Positions 25,801 through 34,989 of a stretch of DNA of 64,000 nt are shown in pieces. A program made the position numbers and the translations under genes. The stretch lies in the NCBI GenBank assembly GCA_018000295.1, contig JAGNKE010000002.1:151501-215500 (forward strand). The letters run 5' to 3'. This DNA is from Alphaproteobacteria bacterium (lineage in GTDB: Bacteria; Pseudomonadota; Alphaproteobacteria; Micavibrionales; Micavibrionaceae). The notes under the pieces were generated by a model. The model worked only from the letters and a program-made list of their open reading frames with translations, did not search any database and had not been told where the DNA came from. Position 1 is the first letter of the stretch. Every line of letters begins with the position of its first letter.

Positions 25801-26467
25801 CCTCACTGAGTTCAGCGCTCAGGGCGATCATGGCGTTCTGTATGGGCGATCCGGCATAATCTCTGCTCGTGGCAAGCTGAAAGATATCTGTTTGAGCCTT
25901 GGCGATTAACTCAAGTGACTGCTCGGGTTCAAGAACGTCAAAATTCGGGCGAAGATCGGCTTCAAGAGGAAAACGCGAGAGAACAGACTGACAGAATCCA
26001 TGGATGGTCATGATCTTGATGCCAAGAGCCGCATCCAGGATTTTGGCAAAAAGCCGTCGGGCCGACCGCACTTGATCCTGCGTGGGCGGTTCCCCGGTCA
26101 GTCGCTCCAGAACGTCCGTCAAATTCTCTTTCGCCGGGTCTGATAAGGCTCGCTCAGGCATAACAGCCCACCGAGAAAGCGTATCAAAAAGGCGAAGTGT
26201 CATCTCATTTGCTGCAGCTTTGGTAAAAGTCAGACACAAAATCTTATGGGGTTCCGTTCCGGGTGCTCCGTCCGGCCGGGGCAGCATCAGACGAAGAAGC
26301 CGATCGGTCAGAACCTTCGTTTTTCCTGTCCCGGCTGAGGCGCTAACCCATACGGATTCCTTGGGATTTGAAGAGATTCTCTGCACAGCACTTGGATCAT
26401 CAGGCAAGGCCTCGGAAGAAGCTTCAGAGTTCACATCTATTTTATTACGATCCGCAGCGGATTTCAT
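22844..26467 (-). CDS. addA: AddA helicase-nuclease subunit (double-strand break repair)
   Basis: AddA with AddB forms the ATP-dependent helicase-exonuclease that processes double-strand breaks for recombination, replacing RecBCD. From the ATG at 26467, which overlaps the addB stop as ATGA, there are 1207 residues. Helicase motifs are Walker A S-A-S-A-G-T-G-K-T near residue 46, II D-E-A-Q-D-T-N, III G-D-M-K-Q-S-I-Y-S-F-Q, V V-H-G-A-K-G-L-Q-A and VI L-L-Y-V-A-M-T-R-A. The C-terminal nuclease domain has G-Q-I-D-R-L and L-D-Y-K-T-N-R, the metal-binding Asp and catalytic Lys. A longer frame from 26506 exists, but the overlap supports 26467. Confidence 0.96.
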   Translation of the reverse strand: MKSAADRNKIDVNSEASSEALPDDPSAVQRISSNPKESVWVSASAGTGKTKVLTDRLLRLMLPRPDGAPGTEPHKILCLTFTKAAANEMTLRLFDTLSRWAVMPERALSDPAKENLTDVLERLTGEPPTQDQVRSARRLFAKILDAALGIKIMTIHGFCQSVLSRFPLEADLRPNFDVLEPEQSLELIAKAQTDIFQLATSRDYAGSPIQNAMIALSAELSEDQFISLVSAVSAERFQLSKTLGGRQDAEAVYAEICRFYGVVHGENAQDYLSQSLVFSADREVQLKRVAEVLVKGKDTERQKGQQLLSWLSKRQNERMESSQDYFSVFLTQKGTIATGGFPSIDTKKRLPEAEDILRGEAERALIFFESLKKIKCAALSRDLFTLGQAIVDRYEALKQARGSLDYDDLILKTCDLLSGQTLQFKDLREENPQEAIEVTPWIMYKLDQGIDHILVDEAQDTNPEQWQVISALSDDFFSGKGAQDISRTSFTVGDMKQSIYSFQRAAPEAFSGMRDIFRQKIHDFGQTMLELPLQFSFRSTQPILDAVDAVFARQDLCEALGGDTVHHVSTRTGQAGLVELWPILEQEKNKKLNFWDPPEDVYPGERASTRLAQKVADHIHGWLTHGEVLKSYGRAVQPGDILILFRTRIALADEMIRALKQHGIPVSGADRMDLGAQVVVQDLLAVAKFCLLPSDDLNLACLLKSPLIGWGDEELFSLAADRTGDLWSELVHFGSRTYHRLLDDPKGITLENAECVRQYLSQLRYDSMNGGVYRLFMRVLTSVCPAHKTSGMMAILSRLGEDARDPIEEFLNAAINFGKNHMDSLELFVAHFESLHKEIKREMEEAGRQVRIMTVHGAKGLQAPIVILPDTVPTPNSQKVPMLLWPDKTGLNFPLWAPRDDDAPQQYKEKRQILESALDAENNRLLYVAMTRAADRLYVCGFKGSRTAKRESWHDKVRMGLQRLEGVEILEDGGLRYARDQTAKTGDKIKGEMIGSMDRSDPPTWVYQAAPGEPDPPRPLVPSRATQEEDNFPVLSPLEAGQGLRFLRGNLTHKLLQFLPTFALERRAQGARIYVETYGVDLTEEQRESIVCEVLALMTDPVTAPFFEAGGLAEVPLTALLEGNRILSGQIDRLVVREDGVWILDYKTNRPPPPEVSGVPRIYLKQMRAYRDAVKAIYPAKTVISALLWTDGPRLMILPDPELDKVI

Positions 26468-29400
26468 AAAATAACCTCCTCGGCATCCGAATCCGCAACC
26501 GACCATTCCCTGACGCGGGCTAGATGCAGGTAATCGTTATAGCGTGGCATCCGCCTTGGATCGGGGAGATTGATATAGGCCGTTTTCTCGTTACGGTAAT
26601 GAACAATAAGCCCCTTGAGTCCGTCTTCAACAAGCGTAATCAGCGCCGTCAAATCGCCCTCAACAGCGGCGGTAAACTCCTCCTTGCGTCCCGCATTGAC
26701 CATCCAGTAACCGAGATAGGACGCCCGTCCGCGGAAGTCTTCTAAACCCTGTACGTCTGGGTCAGAACGTCTGAAGCCGCCCCGCTCAAGAATTAGCGCT
26801 TCAAGGGGAAGTTGCGGAAGATCGCCGTTTTGAAGTTTATGCGAGCTGAAACTTCCCCCGGATTTGTAATCGATCAGCGCATAACCTTCAGATCTGCGGT
26901 CGATCCGGTCGGCACGCCCATAAAGTGTGAACGGCTGACCGCCGACATCCAAAATCAAAGACCCAAAGGCCTCCGTCGCCAGAAACTTTGAGGTTTCTCG
27001 CCATATCCGCTCATGGGCCATAATGCGGCGAACGGGGCCATCCATTCGTGTGATCCAGAATTGAAGCGTTTCAGTTTCATGAAGCAGGGCAGTAGCAGCC
27101 TTCTGAAGATGGCAAAGAAATTGACCATCGGCGTCCGGCGGCAATATCTCGGGATGAACAGCAAGAAAAGTCTCAAAAGCCCTGTGCAGAATTTGCCCGC
27201 GCAGGGCGTGATCGCTCTCAATCCTTAAAGGCGGTAGTTTTTTGAGACCCAGCCCGTACCGTGCGTAATACCCGTACGGATCGCTCAGCCATCCGTCCAC
27301 ACGCGTAACCGAAACCCGCGAGGGACGTAAAAAGACTGGAGGTCTCGGGCAAGGCCGGGAAACAGGACGGACGTCCACCGCATCATCGACCATCCGCGCC
27401 CAGCGCAGGTGCGGCCCACCGGAAAGCACAGAAATATCCGTCCCGCAGGCCTGAAGCACAGCCCCCATCTTCTGAAGCCAGCGCGAGGGAACGGTCGGCG
27501 CCCCGTCCACTTTGCGTGACCGGGTCAGAACAAGTTCGGTTCCGCAGAAAGCCTGTGCGAAATCATGCGCGGCCTGCCCGGCGAACCGCTCCGGCCCCGG
27601 CAACCCGAGACTCTTGCGCATCGGCAGGGAAAGCCAGGGGTCGTGGCGTAAAGCCGTCGGCCAGGTTCCCTCGTTCAGCCCGCCCAGTATCACGAGATCG
27701 GCATCGACCAGCCGCGCTTCGAGTTGCCCGAGGATCGACAGGCGCGGATGAAGGCCGTAACGGGGCCGCACGGTAACCCGCTGCGCCAGAACCAATAGCA
27801 AAGAAACATAATCCGCAAAAGTTAAGGGTTCTATTTGTTCAGATTCCCCTAGCAATTCAGCCAGAAAATGGGCCGCTGCCTCCCCCGCCTCCCCGGCCCA
27901 GAGACGCAAGGCTCCGGGCAGATCAGGAAGATCGGAGAGTCGTTCCGCCGCTCGAATATGTGCCTCATAAATTTTTGCGAAATCATAAGATTGGCCATCA
28001 CTGAACACTGTTAACGGCGCAATAATATCGCTCAGAATCTGCGCGATCCGCGCAACATCCTTCGACGAAGACTTGGCGGATATATACGCCAGATCATGAA
28101 GTGTGCGCGGCCGATGCTTTTCATCTCGCAGAAAGAACCGATCCAGAGACGCGACCGCCCTTTCCATCTCCGCCCGCTCAGTTCCCAGACCGCAAAGAGG
28201 ATGTTTGAGCATCGCAAGGAGCGCCGCCGGATCAAGCCGCCTGTGCGCCGCTTCAAGCACGAGAAATAAAAAAATTCCTACACTCGTTGCGCTCAGGCTC
28301 TCCCCCGCAGAATCGTTGACCACGATTCCCCAGCGAAGACAATGCGCCGCCACGCGCCGCGCAAGCCCGCGGTCAGGAGTGATCAGGCACGCGGTCTTCC
28401 CGTCCGCCTCAAGAGCCTCACGCATGAGCAGGGCAATAACTTGCGCCTCCTCCTGCGGCGTATCGCAGGTATAAAAACCTAGTCCTTCAAGAAGGGTTAC
28501 GGCCAGTCCGCGCTCACGGATGGTTTTCCCGAAGCGAATCCACTCCCCGCTGGTCGCGGCCGGACGCATGATTTCCCTAATCAGATCGTTTCGCCCGCTG
28601 CCCCCCGTTTCAGGAATTTGACCGATGACGCCGACCGCCTCCCTTAAAACGTCCAAAGACACAAGCAAAGCCTTCATGAGATATTGCGGGTGCAACTCGT
28701 CCAGACAGGCCCAGCTCTCCGCATCAAGGTCAAGATCAAGTCCCGGCAAAATCAGTCGCCCCTGCGGCGATTCGGAAATCACCCGCAAAAGCTGCGAGGT
28801 CGCAGGAATCGATCCGGTCGTTCCGGCGGCGATGACGGGTCCGTCCGGCGGAAACGCCTGCCAGTAATCGGCCAGAGCCCTCAGCAAAAGATTCCGCCGA
28901 TGGGCGGCATCGATCAAGCCGCTTTCCTCAAGAATCCTTGGCCAATGAACACTGAGGATTTCAAGAAACCGCAGGGAAATCTGCCAATGTGCAGAAAATT
29001 CCTCGGGAACGAGACGGGAGAGCGCATTAAAATCCTGCCCGCCGATAATCATTTCGTCAAGAAAGGTGCCGAGGGAATCGGCCAGCCGCAACGCCTGCTC
29101 ACGTCCTTCCGAAAAAACGCCTCCCCCCGCCTGCAGCATTTTCGACAATAGAAGTTGCCGCCGCAACGCAGGCATGGCCGGAGGAATATCGAGAAACCGC
29201 CCGTCCGCACCGAACATCTGCAAGGAGAGATCGCCCTCATCCACATCGCCGATGGGAAACAGCGCAGGAAGAAAGGTCGGCGCTCCGCCGGAAAGCCGCA
29301 AAAAACTCTCCCGCACCGTCCGGCAGGCCCGCCGGGTCGGCAACAGGACTTTATACCGCGCCAGTGTTTCAGGATCGCCCGCCGTCTCGTCGAGCAAAAG

Positions 29401-29478
29401 CTGCGCTAGACTTTTTGCGAAGGGCGCACCCGGCGCAAAGGTAAAAACGGAGCGTTTTCTGTCCGTATCCCCGCTCAT
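26464..29478 (-). CDS. addB: AddB nuclease subunit (double-strand break repair)
   Basis: The 1004-residue partner of AddA belongs to the alphaproteobacterial AddB family. The N-terminus has a degenerate helicase-like region (L-L-P-T-R-R-A-C-R-T-V-R) without a usable Walker A. The C-terminus has the RecB-type nuclease motif G-R-A-D-R-I-D-R near 870 and L-I-D-Y-K-S-G-G, which cuts the 5'-ending strand in known AddAB enzymes. I did not see the four-Cys cluster of the Bacillus protein. It overlaps the murU-like gene upstream (ATGA at 29478-29475) and addA downstream, so all three are translated in sequence. Confidence 0.94.
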   Translation of the reverse strand: MSGDTDRKRSVFTFAPGAPFAKSLAQLLLDETAGDPETLARYKVLLPTRRACRTVRESFLRLSGGAPTFLPALFPIGDVDEGDLSLQMFGADGRFLDIPPAMPALRRQLLLSKMLQAGGGVFSEGREQALRLADSLGTFLDEMIIGGQDFNALSRLVPEEFSAHWQISLRFLEILSVHWPRILEESGLIDAAHRRNLLLRALADYWQAFPPDGPVIAAGTTGSIPATSQLLRVISESPQGRLILPGLDLDLDAESWACLDELHPQYLMKALLVSLDVLREAVGVIGQIPETGGSGRNDLIREIMRPAATSGEWIRFGKTIRERGLAVTLLEGLGFYTCDTPQEEAQVIALLMREALEADGKTACLITPDRGLARRVAAHCLRWGIVVNDSAGESLSATSVGIFLFLVLEAAHRRLDPAALLAMLKHPLCGLGTERAEMERAVASLDRFFLRDEKHRPRTLHDLAYISAKSSSKDVARIAQILSDIIAPLTVFSDGQSYDFAKIYEAHIRAAERLSDLPDLPGALRLWAGEAGEAAAHFLAELLGESEQIEPLTFADYVSLLLVLAQRVTVRPRYGLHPRLSILGQLEARLVDADLVILGGLNEGTWPTALRHDPWLSLPMRKSLGLPGPERFAGQAAHDFAQAFCGTELVLTRSRKVDGAPTVPSRWLQKMGAVLQACGTDISVLSGGPHLRWARMVDDAVDVRPVSRPCPRPPVFLRPSRVSVTRVDGWLSDPYGYYARYGLGLKKLPPLRIESDHALRGQILHRAFETFLAVHPEILPPDADGQFLCHLQKAATALLHETETLQFWITRMDGPVRRIMAHERIWRETSKFLATEAFGSLILDVGGQPFTLYGRADRIDRRSEGYALIDYKSGGSFSSHKLQNGDLPQLPLEALILERGGFRRSDPDVQGLEDFRGRASYLGYWMVNAGRKEEFTAAVEGDLTALITLVEDGLKGLIVHYRNEKTAYINLPDPRRMPRYNDYLHLARVREWSVADSDAEEVIL

Positions 29479-30239
29479 GCCTTGGTCTTTTTCGAATCGG
29501 AAGCTTCGAACGCCCGCCGCACACTCTCCAGATCAGCAGGTCGGCTGACATGATGCCAGTCGCCTTCATGTTCAAGCGCAAAAAAACGCCCCTGCGCCTC
29601 CGTACGGTCCATAAGGTCGAGAAACGAAAACGCGCCCTCCGGAGCATCTTGAAAAATCCGCGGATGATTGAGCCGGATATTCGTCCACATAAAGGAACCG
29701 CTCTTGTTTTTGCTGCGCCGGACCCGCCCGTTGGGCAGTAAATCGTAATCCCCGGCGCCTTCCGTCAGAACCATGCGCGACAAAGGCTGCATCAGCGTCA
29801 GGATATCCATGGACTGCCCGTCCCACAGCCGCGCCAGCCGCGCCAGGGCGCTCTCAAGCGGCGGATCGGTCCACAACGCATCCCCCGCAATCACATAGAA
29901 AGGATCGTCCCCGAACACGGGCAGCATTTTTTTGATCCCGCCGCCCGTATCCAGCAACGTCTCCTCATGCGAAAAATAAAGATGCAGCCCGCGCCCCCCC
30001 GGCTGGTTAAGGCAATAATCCTCCAGATGCTCGCGCAGCATATCCGCCTTGTAATGCAGATTGACGACAATATCGTTCACGTAATCCGCCGCCAGCTTGT
30101 CCAGAATCCGCCAGATCAAGCTCCGCCCATCCACAGTAACCATCGGCTTAGGGCAATGATCCGTATAGGGCCGCAGCCGTTCACCGCGTCCGGCGGCGAG
30201 AATGAAAGCCTTGCTGGGGCGGAAGATGATTTTACTCAT
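29475..30239 (-). CDS. murU: MurU-like nucleotidyltransferase
   Basis: The protein of 254 residues has the sugar-1-phosphate nucleotidyltransferase signature A-F-I-L-A-A-G-R-G-E-R-L-R-P-Y-T near the N-terminus, then P-K-P-M-V, L-L-D-T-G-G-G-I-K and A-G-D-A-L-W. In Pseudomonas and alphaproteobacteria MurU makes UDP-MurNAc from MurNAc-1-phosphate in cell-wall recycling. I use the ATG at 30239, which overlaps the tsaE stop (ATGAGTAA); a TTG at 30248 is also open. The partner sugar kinase gene amgK, which usually sits between tsaE and murU, is not here. The exact sugar is therefore less certain than the family. Confidence 0.85.
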   Translation of the reverse strand: MSKIIFRPSKAFILAAGRGERLRPYTDHCPKPMVTVDGRSLIWRILDKLAADYVNDIVVNLHYKADMLREHLEDYCLNQPGGRGLHLYFSHEETLLDTGGGIKKMLPVFGDDPFYVIAGDALWTDPPLESALARLARLWDGQSMDILTLMQPLSRMVLTEGAGDYDLLPNGRVRRSKNKSGSFMWTNIRLNHPRIFQDAPEGAFSFLDLMDRTEAQGRFFALEHEGDWHHVSRPADLESVRRAFEASDSKKTKA

Positions 30240-30684
30240 GACGCTCAATCCTGATCTGCCTGTGATTCGCCTGTCCGGGAACAGAGGTCAGTGTGACATC
30301 CGTCCGGCGCGATGGCAACAACGCGCCCAGCCGCTCCGGCCACTCGATCAGCACGAGCGCCTGCCCCAGCGCCTCCTCCCAGCCGATTTCATAAATCTCT
30401 TCCGGGGAAGTCAGGCGGTAAAGATCGAAGTGCCAGATCGGAAACCTCTGCCCGGGATGCCCCTCATAGACCTGTGCCAGTGTAAAGGTCGGACTGGGAA
30501 CTTCAAGATCGGGAAGTCCGCAAAGGCAGCGGATCAGGGCGCGGCAAAACACACTCTTGCCCGCCCCCAGCCCTCCGCGAAGACAGACGACGTCAGCCGC
30601 ACCGCCCCCCCGGGCGAAGTCGCGGGCAAAGGCCTCGGTTTCCGCCTCGTTCGTCGAAATTTGTTCTAAAGCCGCGGGAATCAT
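30232..30684 (-). CDS. tsaE: tRNA threonylcarbamoyladenosine biosynthesis ATPase TsaE
   Basis: TsaE is the ATPase that, with TsaB, TsaC and TsaD, makes the t6A base at position 37 of ANN-decoding tRNAs. From the ATG at 30684 there are 150 residues. The P-loop is R-G-G-L-G-A-G-K-S at about 38-46, followed by the S-P-T-F-T-L family motif and H-F-D-L-Y-R. The W-P-E-R-L motif near the C-terminus is also typical. A GTG at 30693 is an alternative start. It is upstream of the murU-like gene and overlaps it by 8 nt. Confidence 0.95.
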   Translation of the reverse strand: MIPAALEQISTNEAETEAFARDFARGGGAADVVCLRGGLGAGKSVFCRALIRCLCGLPDLEVPSPTFTLAQVYEGHPGQRFPIWHFDLYRLTSPEEIYEIGWEEALGQALVLIEWPERLGALLPSRRTDVTLTSVPGQANHRQIRIERHE

Positions 30685-30730
30685 GAACTTCACGCTTGGT
30701 TGCAGGCCTCCAACAATGCTAAAATGGAGT

Positions 30731-31156
30731 ATGAAAATCCAGCATTACTTTTTGCTTGTGCTTCTATGCTGCACCTTCGGACAGGAAGCGCAAGCGCAGG
30801 AAATCCTCAACGAACCAATCTGCTTCACCGTCCGCAACACGGCCCCCCATAAAGTCTATGGGAATTTCGTGACCGACTATTACACCGCCGAAGACGGAAC
30901 ACAGGCCCGCCACCGTTCCAACTTCCGCCTCGACGAGGCAGGAGCGAAGGATCCCGAAAAGGGCTTCCCTCTCGATGCCGCGGAATTCTGCTCCTACGGT
31001 CCCTTCTTCCCCGAACGTAAACTCGAACTGGTGATCCGTACCCTGATCCCCGTCTTCTCCTGCAAGACCAGTGTCGAAAAAGGCGAAATCCTGATCAAGA
31101 GCGAACGCCTGCCCGACGACAGCGGCAATAAAATCTGGGCCGAATGTTTCGAATGA
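30731..31156 (+). CDS. Small secreted Cys-containing protein
   Basis: From the ATG at 30731 there are 141 residues with a signal peptide (M-K-I-Q-H-Y-F-L-L-V-L-L-C-C-T-F, probable cleavage after A-Q-A near residue 22). An ATG five codons earlier is also in frame. The mature part has four Cys (in E-P-I-C-F, E-F-C-S-Y-G, F-S-C-K-T and W-A-E-C-F), which could make two disulfides, and it resembles small periplasmic proteins of the DUF1036 kind that start with I-C-F-x-V-x-N. It is divergent from tsaE and convergent with divL, 7 nt apart. The family assignment is tentative. Confidence 0.72.
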   Translation: MKIQHYFLLVLLCCTFGQEAQAQEILNEPICFTVRNTAPHKVYGNFVTDYYTAEDGTQARHRSNFRLDEAGAKDPEKGFPLDAAEFCSYGPFFPERKLELVIRTLIPVFSCKTSVEKGEILIKSERLPDDSGNKIWAECFE

Positions 31157-31163
31157 AAAAGCC

Positions 31164-33488
31164 TCAGGGACTCTGAGACAAAGGAACCCGCAACGTCACG
31201 GTCGTTCCCTTCTCCGGCGCACTCTCGAGTCTGAAATCCCCGCCATGCAGCGTCACGATATTCTGCACCAGCGTCAGCCCAAGCCCGACTCCCCGCCCCG
31301 CCTGCTGGCTCTCGATCCGCTCGAACGGCTGCAGGATACGCGACTGCTCCGCCGCCGGAATCCCCACACCGTTATCCTGAACGGTGAGGATAAGAGTCTT
31401 TTGATCCGCTTGCGCGTTGATAGTGATATGCCCACCGCTGCGCGTATGCGCCAGAGCGTTCTGCACGACATTGAGAACCGCCTGCTTCATGCGCGTTTCA
31501 TCAATTTCCGCGCTTCCGATCCCCTCCGGGCATTTAAGGACAAGCGCGATCTCCTGCTTGCGCGCCCAATCCTCAACAAGATCGACGATGGCCTGCAGCA
31601 TCCCGCGGATATCGACCCGGCTGATCTGCAACTCCATATATCCCGCCTCGAAAGAGGAAAGATCGAGAATATCGTTGACCAGCGCCAGCAGCCGCTCGCT
31701 CGATTCGCGGATATCCCGCGTATATTCCTTCTGCTTGGGGTTGAGCGCCCCGAAAAACTCCTGATCCAGAATCTCGTTAAACCCCATGATGGCATTCAGT
31801 GGCGTACGAAGCTGGTAAGATACGTTGGCCAGAAAATCCAGCTTCAGCTTTTCCGCCGCCTCCAGCGCAGCATTTTTCTCCCGCAGCGCGTTCTCCACCC
31901 GAACGGAATCGGTCACATCCGTAAACGTCACCAGCACGCCGCCATCCGGCAAGGGCACAGTAATAAAATCCAGCAGCGAATCATCCGCCCGCTTCTGCCG
32001 CCCCTCGTGCATCGTGCGCTCCAGCGCAAGCCCGATCAGCGCATCCCGCGTCGATTCCCATTGCGAGGCATCGAAGAATCCCTTCATCTTCTCCACGATC
32101 CGCGTGATATGCGGCTCACCTTCCAGATCCTCGGGATGCAACCCCCACAGCCGCGCGAAAGATGGGTTCCACAGTTTCAGCCGTCCGTCACCACCAAACA
32201 CCGCCACACCCTCGGCCAGATTATCCAGCGTCTCCTTCTGCACCGCGATCAGAGTGTTATAAGACGATTCCAGTTCCAGCCGACTCGTGACGTCCTCGAA
32301 ATTCATCATCAGCCCGCCCGCCTTCTGCGGCACCATGAGCATACGAATCGCGTTGCCGTTCGGCAGGTAAAGCATATCCTCATAAGGCTCGATCAGGTCT
32401 GTGAATTTATCCAGCCATGATTTCTTGTATTTCCTGAAATCAGCCTGCTCCGGCAGCCTCCGCATTTCGCGTAGCTTCTCAAGAATATCACCCAGCTTCG
32501 GCTTGGTGTTCAGCCACCCTTCTTCCAGCGTCCAGAGCTGGGCGAACGGCGTGTTATAAAATTCCAGAGTCTGCTCCGGCCCGTAAAACGCCACCGCCGA
32601 TCGCAACTGGCCGAGCAGCCCCCTCTGCGCCTCCTGAAAATTTTTCAGCTCCGTCTCCAGCGCCTCCTCCGGCGAGAGATCCTCAAGCACGCCCATCGTC
32701 AGCTTCTGCGCTTTAAGCGGCGTCTCCGTCACCCGCACCAGAAGCCGATTCCCACCGATAACAACGTGTGCTTTGGTCGCCTGCGTAACGCCGCACTCAA
32801 GCGCCTTCTTCGCAAGCTCAGACCCGAGCAATCCTTCCTTGGCTCCAGGCTTCTTCTTGCGCGGCTGCTGTGCGATTTCCTTTTGCTGCGAGAGAATTTC
32901 ACTCGGCCGTGCCCCGGTCTTCTTGGCATAAGCCACGTTGACCCACAAGATCTCCTGCAGAGCATTCCGGATCCACACCGGAAACGGCAACCCGTCGAGA
33001 GAGTCCTGCAACCGTTCGATTTCCTCGAACTGCGCCTTTTGCTCTTCAGCGAACGTCACGCTCGCCTCGTACTGCTCGGTGACATCCTCAAGCCACAGGA
33101 TATTGAAATAATCCTGATCCTCGGTATCCACGCCCCGCACACCCGTAATCTTGAGCGTCCGCTTGCCGGGATGGTCCTGCACGTTCAGCGTAAAGGAAAT
33201 CGCATCCTCCGCCAGCCGCGTGTAAAGCCCCTCCAGCGCCGCCGCATCGCTGGGCGTGAGCTGGTTCTGGATATCCGTGAGGTTCATGACCCGCTCCAGC
33301 CCCAGAAGGACGCAGAATCCCTTGCTGTAAACGATGCTCCCGTCCCGCGAGATGCCGCAATACTCGCCCGGCACGGCGGCCAGAAACGCCTCCAGCCGCG
33401 CTTTCTCGGCCTGCAGCTTCTTGCTGCCGCTCAGCGCGCCGAACAGGCCTTGAAAAGCCGTGGATTTAGGATCGGTCTGTGTGCTCAC
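31164..33488 (-). CDS. divL: DivL-type PAS sensor kinase homolog with Tyr at the phospho-acceptor site
   Basis: The protein has 774 residues; Caulobacter DivL is about 770. Several PAS-like domains fill residues about 40-530, followed by the HisKA helix and a Bergerat ATPase domain. The dimerisation helix reads F-L-A-N-V-S-Y-Q-L-R-T-P-L, with Tyr558 (codon 31815-31817) where ordinary kinases have His. The same change is the mark of DivL, which in Caulobacter controls CckA and thereby CtrA in the cell cycle. The ATP lid still shows N-A-L-A-H-T, D-N-G-V-G-I-P and G-V-G-L-G-L-T. The start is GTG with no clear Shine-Dalgarno. It sits between tsaE and ahcY, where divL lies in other alphaproteobacteria. 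Confidence 0.9.
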   Translation of the reverse strand: MSTQTDPKSTAFQGLFGALSGSKKLQAEKARLEAFLAAVPGEYCGISRDGSIVYSKGFCVLLGLERVMNLTDIQNQLTPSDAAALEGLYTRLAEDAISFTLNVQDHPGKRTLKITGVRGVDTEDQDYFNILWLEDVTEQYEASVTFAEEQKAQFEEIERLQDSLDGLPFPVWIRNALQEILWVNVAYAKKTGARPSEILSQQKEIAQQPRKKKPGAKEGLLGSELAKKALECGVTQATKAHVVIGGNRLLVRVTETPLKAQKLTMGVLEDLSPEEALETELKNFQEAQRGLLGQLRSAVAFYGPEQTLEFYNTPFAQLWTLEEGWLNTKPKLGDILEKLREMRRLPEQADFRKYKKSWLDKFTDLIEPYEDMLYLPNGNAIRMLMVPQKAGGLMMNFEDVTSRLELESSYNTLIAVQKETLDNLAEGVAVFGGDGRLKLWNPSFARLWGLHPEDLEGEPHITRIVEKMKGFFDASQWESTRDALIGLALERTMHEGRQKRADDSLLDFITVPLPDGGVLVTFTDVTDSVRVENALREKNAALEAAEKLKLDFLANVSYQLRTPLNAIMGFNEILDQEFFGALNPKQKEYTRDIRESSERLLALVNDILDLSSFEAGYMELQISRVDIRGMLQAIVDLVEDWARKQEIALVLKCPEGIGSAEIDETRMKQAVLNVVQNALAHTRSGGHITINAQADQKTLILTVQDNGVGIPAAEQSRILQPFERIESQQAGRGVGLGLTLVQNIVTLHGGDFRLESAPEKGTTVTLRVPLSQSP

Positions 33489-33634
33489 GATACGCGGATT
33501 TTATGGAGCCGGACACGGCCCTGACAAGCGAAAAGCCTAAAAGCCCTGACCGCGCCTGTGGGTTATTCCGTCCCCCAGAAAAAAACGGACGCCCCGCAAG
33601 GGCGCCCGCCAAATCTTTTGAAACGCCAGACCGA

Positions 33635-34945
33635 TCAGTAACGGTACTCGTCCTTCTTGAACGGCCCCTTCACATCGACGCCGATATAATCGGCCTGCGC
33701 CTTCGTCAGTTTCGTCAGCTTCGCGCCGACTTTCTCAAGATGCAGCATGGCCACTTTCTCGTCCAGATGCTTGGGCAGGACATAGACCTTGTTCTCGTAC
33801 TTGTCACCGTTTGTCCACAGCTCGATCTGCGCCAGTGTCTGGTTCGTAAACGACGCGGACATGACGAACGACGGATGGCCCGTGGCGCATCCGAGATTCA
33901 CGAGCCGCCCTTCGGCCAGCAGGATAATCCGGTTCCCGCTCGGAAACTCGATCTCATCCACCTGCGGCTTGATGTTGTTCCACTTCATGTTCCGCAGACC
34001 CTCGACCTGAATCTCATTGTCGAAATGCCCGATATTGCACACGATCGCGCGGTCCTTCATGTCCCTCATATGATCGACCGTAATAATATCTTTGTTACCC
34101 GTAGTGGTGACAAAGATATCGGCGCGCTTGACGGCATCTTCCATCGTGGTGACTTCATAACCTTCCATCGCCGCCTGCAGAGCGCAGATAGGATCGATTT
34201 CGGAAACCATGACCCGGGCGCCGGCCTGACGCAGGGATTCGGCCGAGCCTTTGCCCACATCGCCAAATCCGCACACCATGGCGACCTTTCCAGCCATCAT
34301 GACGTCGGTGGCGCGGCGAATCGCATCCACGAGACTCTCGCGGCAGCCATATTTATTATCGAACTTGGACTTCGTGACCGAATCGTTGACGTTGATCGCC
34401 GGAACGGTCAGCTTGCCCTTCTTCTCCATCTCGTAAAGACGCAGGACGCCCGTGGTTGTTTCTTCAGAAATACCCTTGATGTCCTTCATCAGATTCGGAA
34501 ATTTCTCGATGATCCGCAGCGTCAGATCGCCGCCATCGTCCAGAATCATGTTCGGAACCCATCCACCCGGCCCTTCGATCGTCTTGTCGATCGCCCACCA
34601 GAATTCTTCCTCGTTCATCCCCTTCCAGGCAAAGACCGGAACGCCTGTGGCGGCAATCGCCGACGCCGCATGATCCTGCGTCGAGAAAATATTGCACGAA
34701 CTCCAACGCACTTCCGCGCCCAGAGCGGTCAAAGTCTCGATCAGAACCGCCGTCTGGATCGTCATATGCAGGCATCCGGCGATTCGCGCACCCTTCAGGG
34801 GCTGTTTCTTGCCGAATTCCTCGCGGGTCGCCATAAGGCCGGGCATCTCGCTCTCGGCAATATTGATCTCCTTGCGGCCCCATTCGGCCAGCTTGATATC
34901 GGCGACTTTATAGTCATTTTGAACGGTCTTGGGCTGTGTAGCCAT
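33635..34945 (-). CDS. ahcY: Adenosylhomocysteinase
   Basis: The cytoplasmic NAD-dependent enzyme hydrolyses S-adenosylhomocysteine to adenosine and homocysteine and so relieves inhibition of methyltransferases. From the ATG at 34945 there are 436 residues. The substrate side has [11 protein letters not shown] near residue 50, the NAD site has [10 protein letters not shown] near 223, and the C-terminus ends in K-K-D-E-Y-R-Y, the family's usual K-x-x-x-Y-R-Y tail. The longer frame from 35434 is open only because it shadows the divergent gene. AGGAGAACC precedes the ATG. It is upstream of divL on the same strand. Confidence 0.97.
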   Translation of the reverse strand: MATQPKTVQNDYKVADIKLAEWGRKEINIAESEMPGLMATREEFGKKQPLKGARIAGCLHMTIQTAVLIETLTALGAEVRWSSCNIFSTQDHAASAIAATGVPVFAWKGMNEEEFWWAIDKTIEGPGGWVPNMILDDGGDLTLRIIEKFPNLMKDIKGISEETTTGVLRLYEMEKKGKLTVPAINVNDSVTKSKFDNKYGCRESLVDAIRRATDVMMAGKVAMVCGFGDVGKGSAESLRQAGARVMVSEIDPICALQAAMEGYEVTTMEDAVKRADIFVTTTGNKDIITVDHMRDMKDRAIVCNIGHFDNEIQVEGLRNMKWNNIKPQVDEIEFPSGNRIILLAEGRLVNLGCATGHPSFVMSASFTNQTLAQIELWTNGDKYENKVYVLPKHLDEKVAMLHLEKVGAKLTKLTKAQADYIGVDVKGPFKKDEYRY

Positions 34946-34966
34946 AACGAGGGTTCTCCTTATAAG

Positions 34967-34989
34967 GGCCGCAGGATTTTTGGGCGGCC
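34967..34989 (-). promoter_or_regulatory. GC-rich hairpin in the ahcY leader
   Basis: GGCCGC at 34967-34972 pairs with GCGGCC at 34984-34989 over an 11-nt loop, just upstream of the ahcY ribosome binding site. ahcY leaders in some proteobacteria carry an SAH riboswitch, but I do not see its conserved core, so only a hairpin is claimed. It could limit access to the ribosome binding site. Confidence 0.3.
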
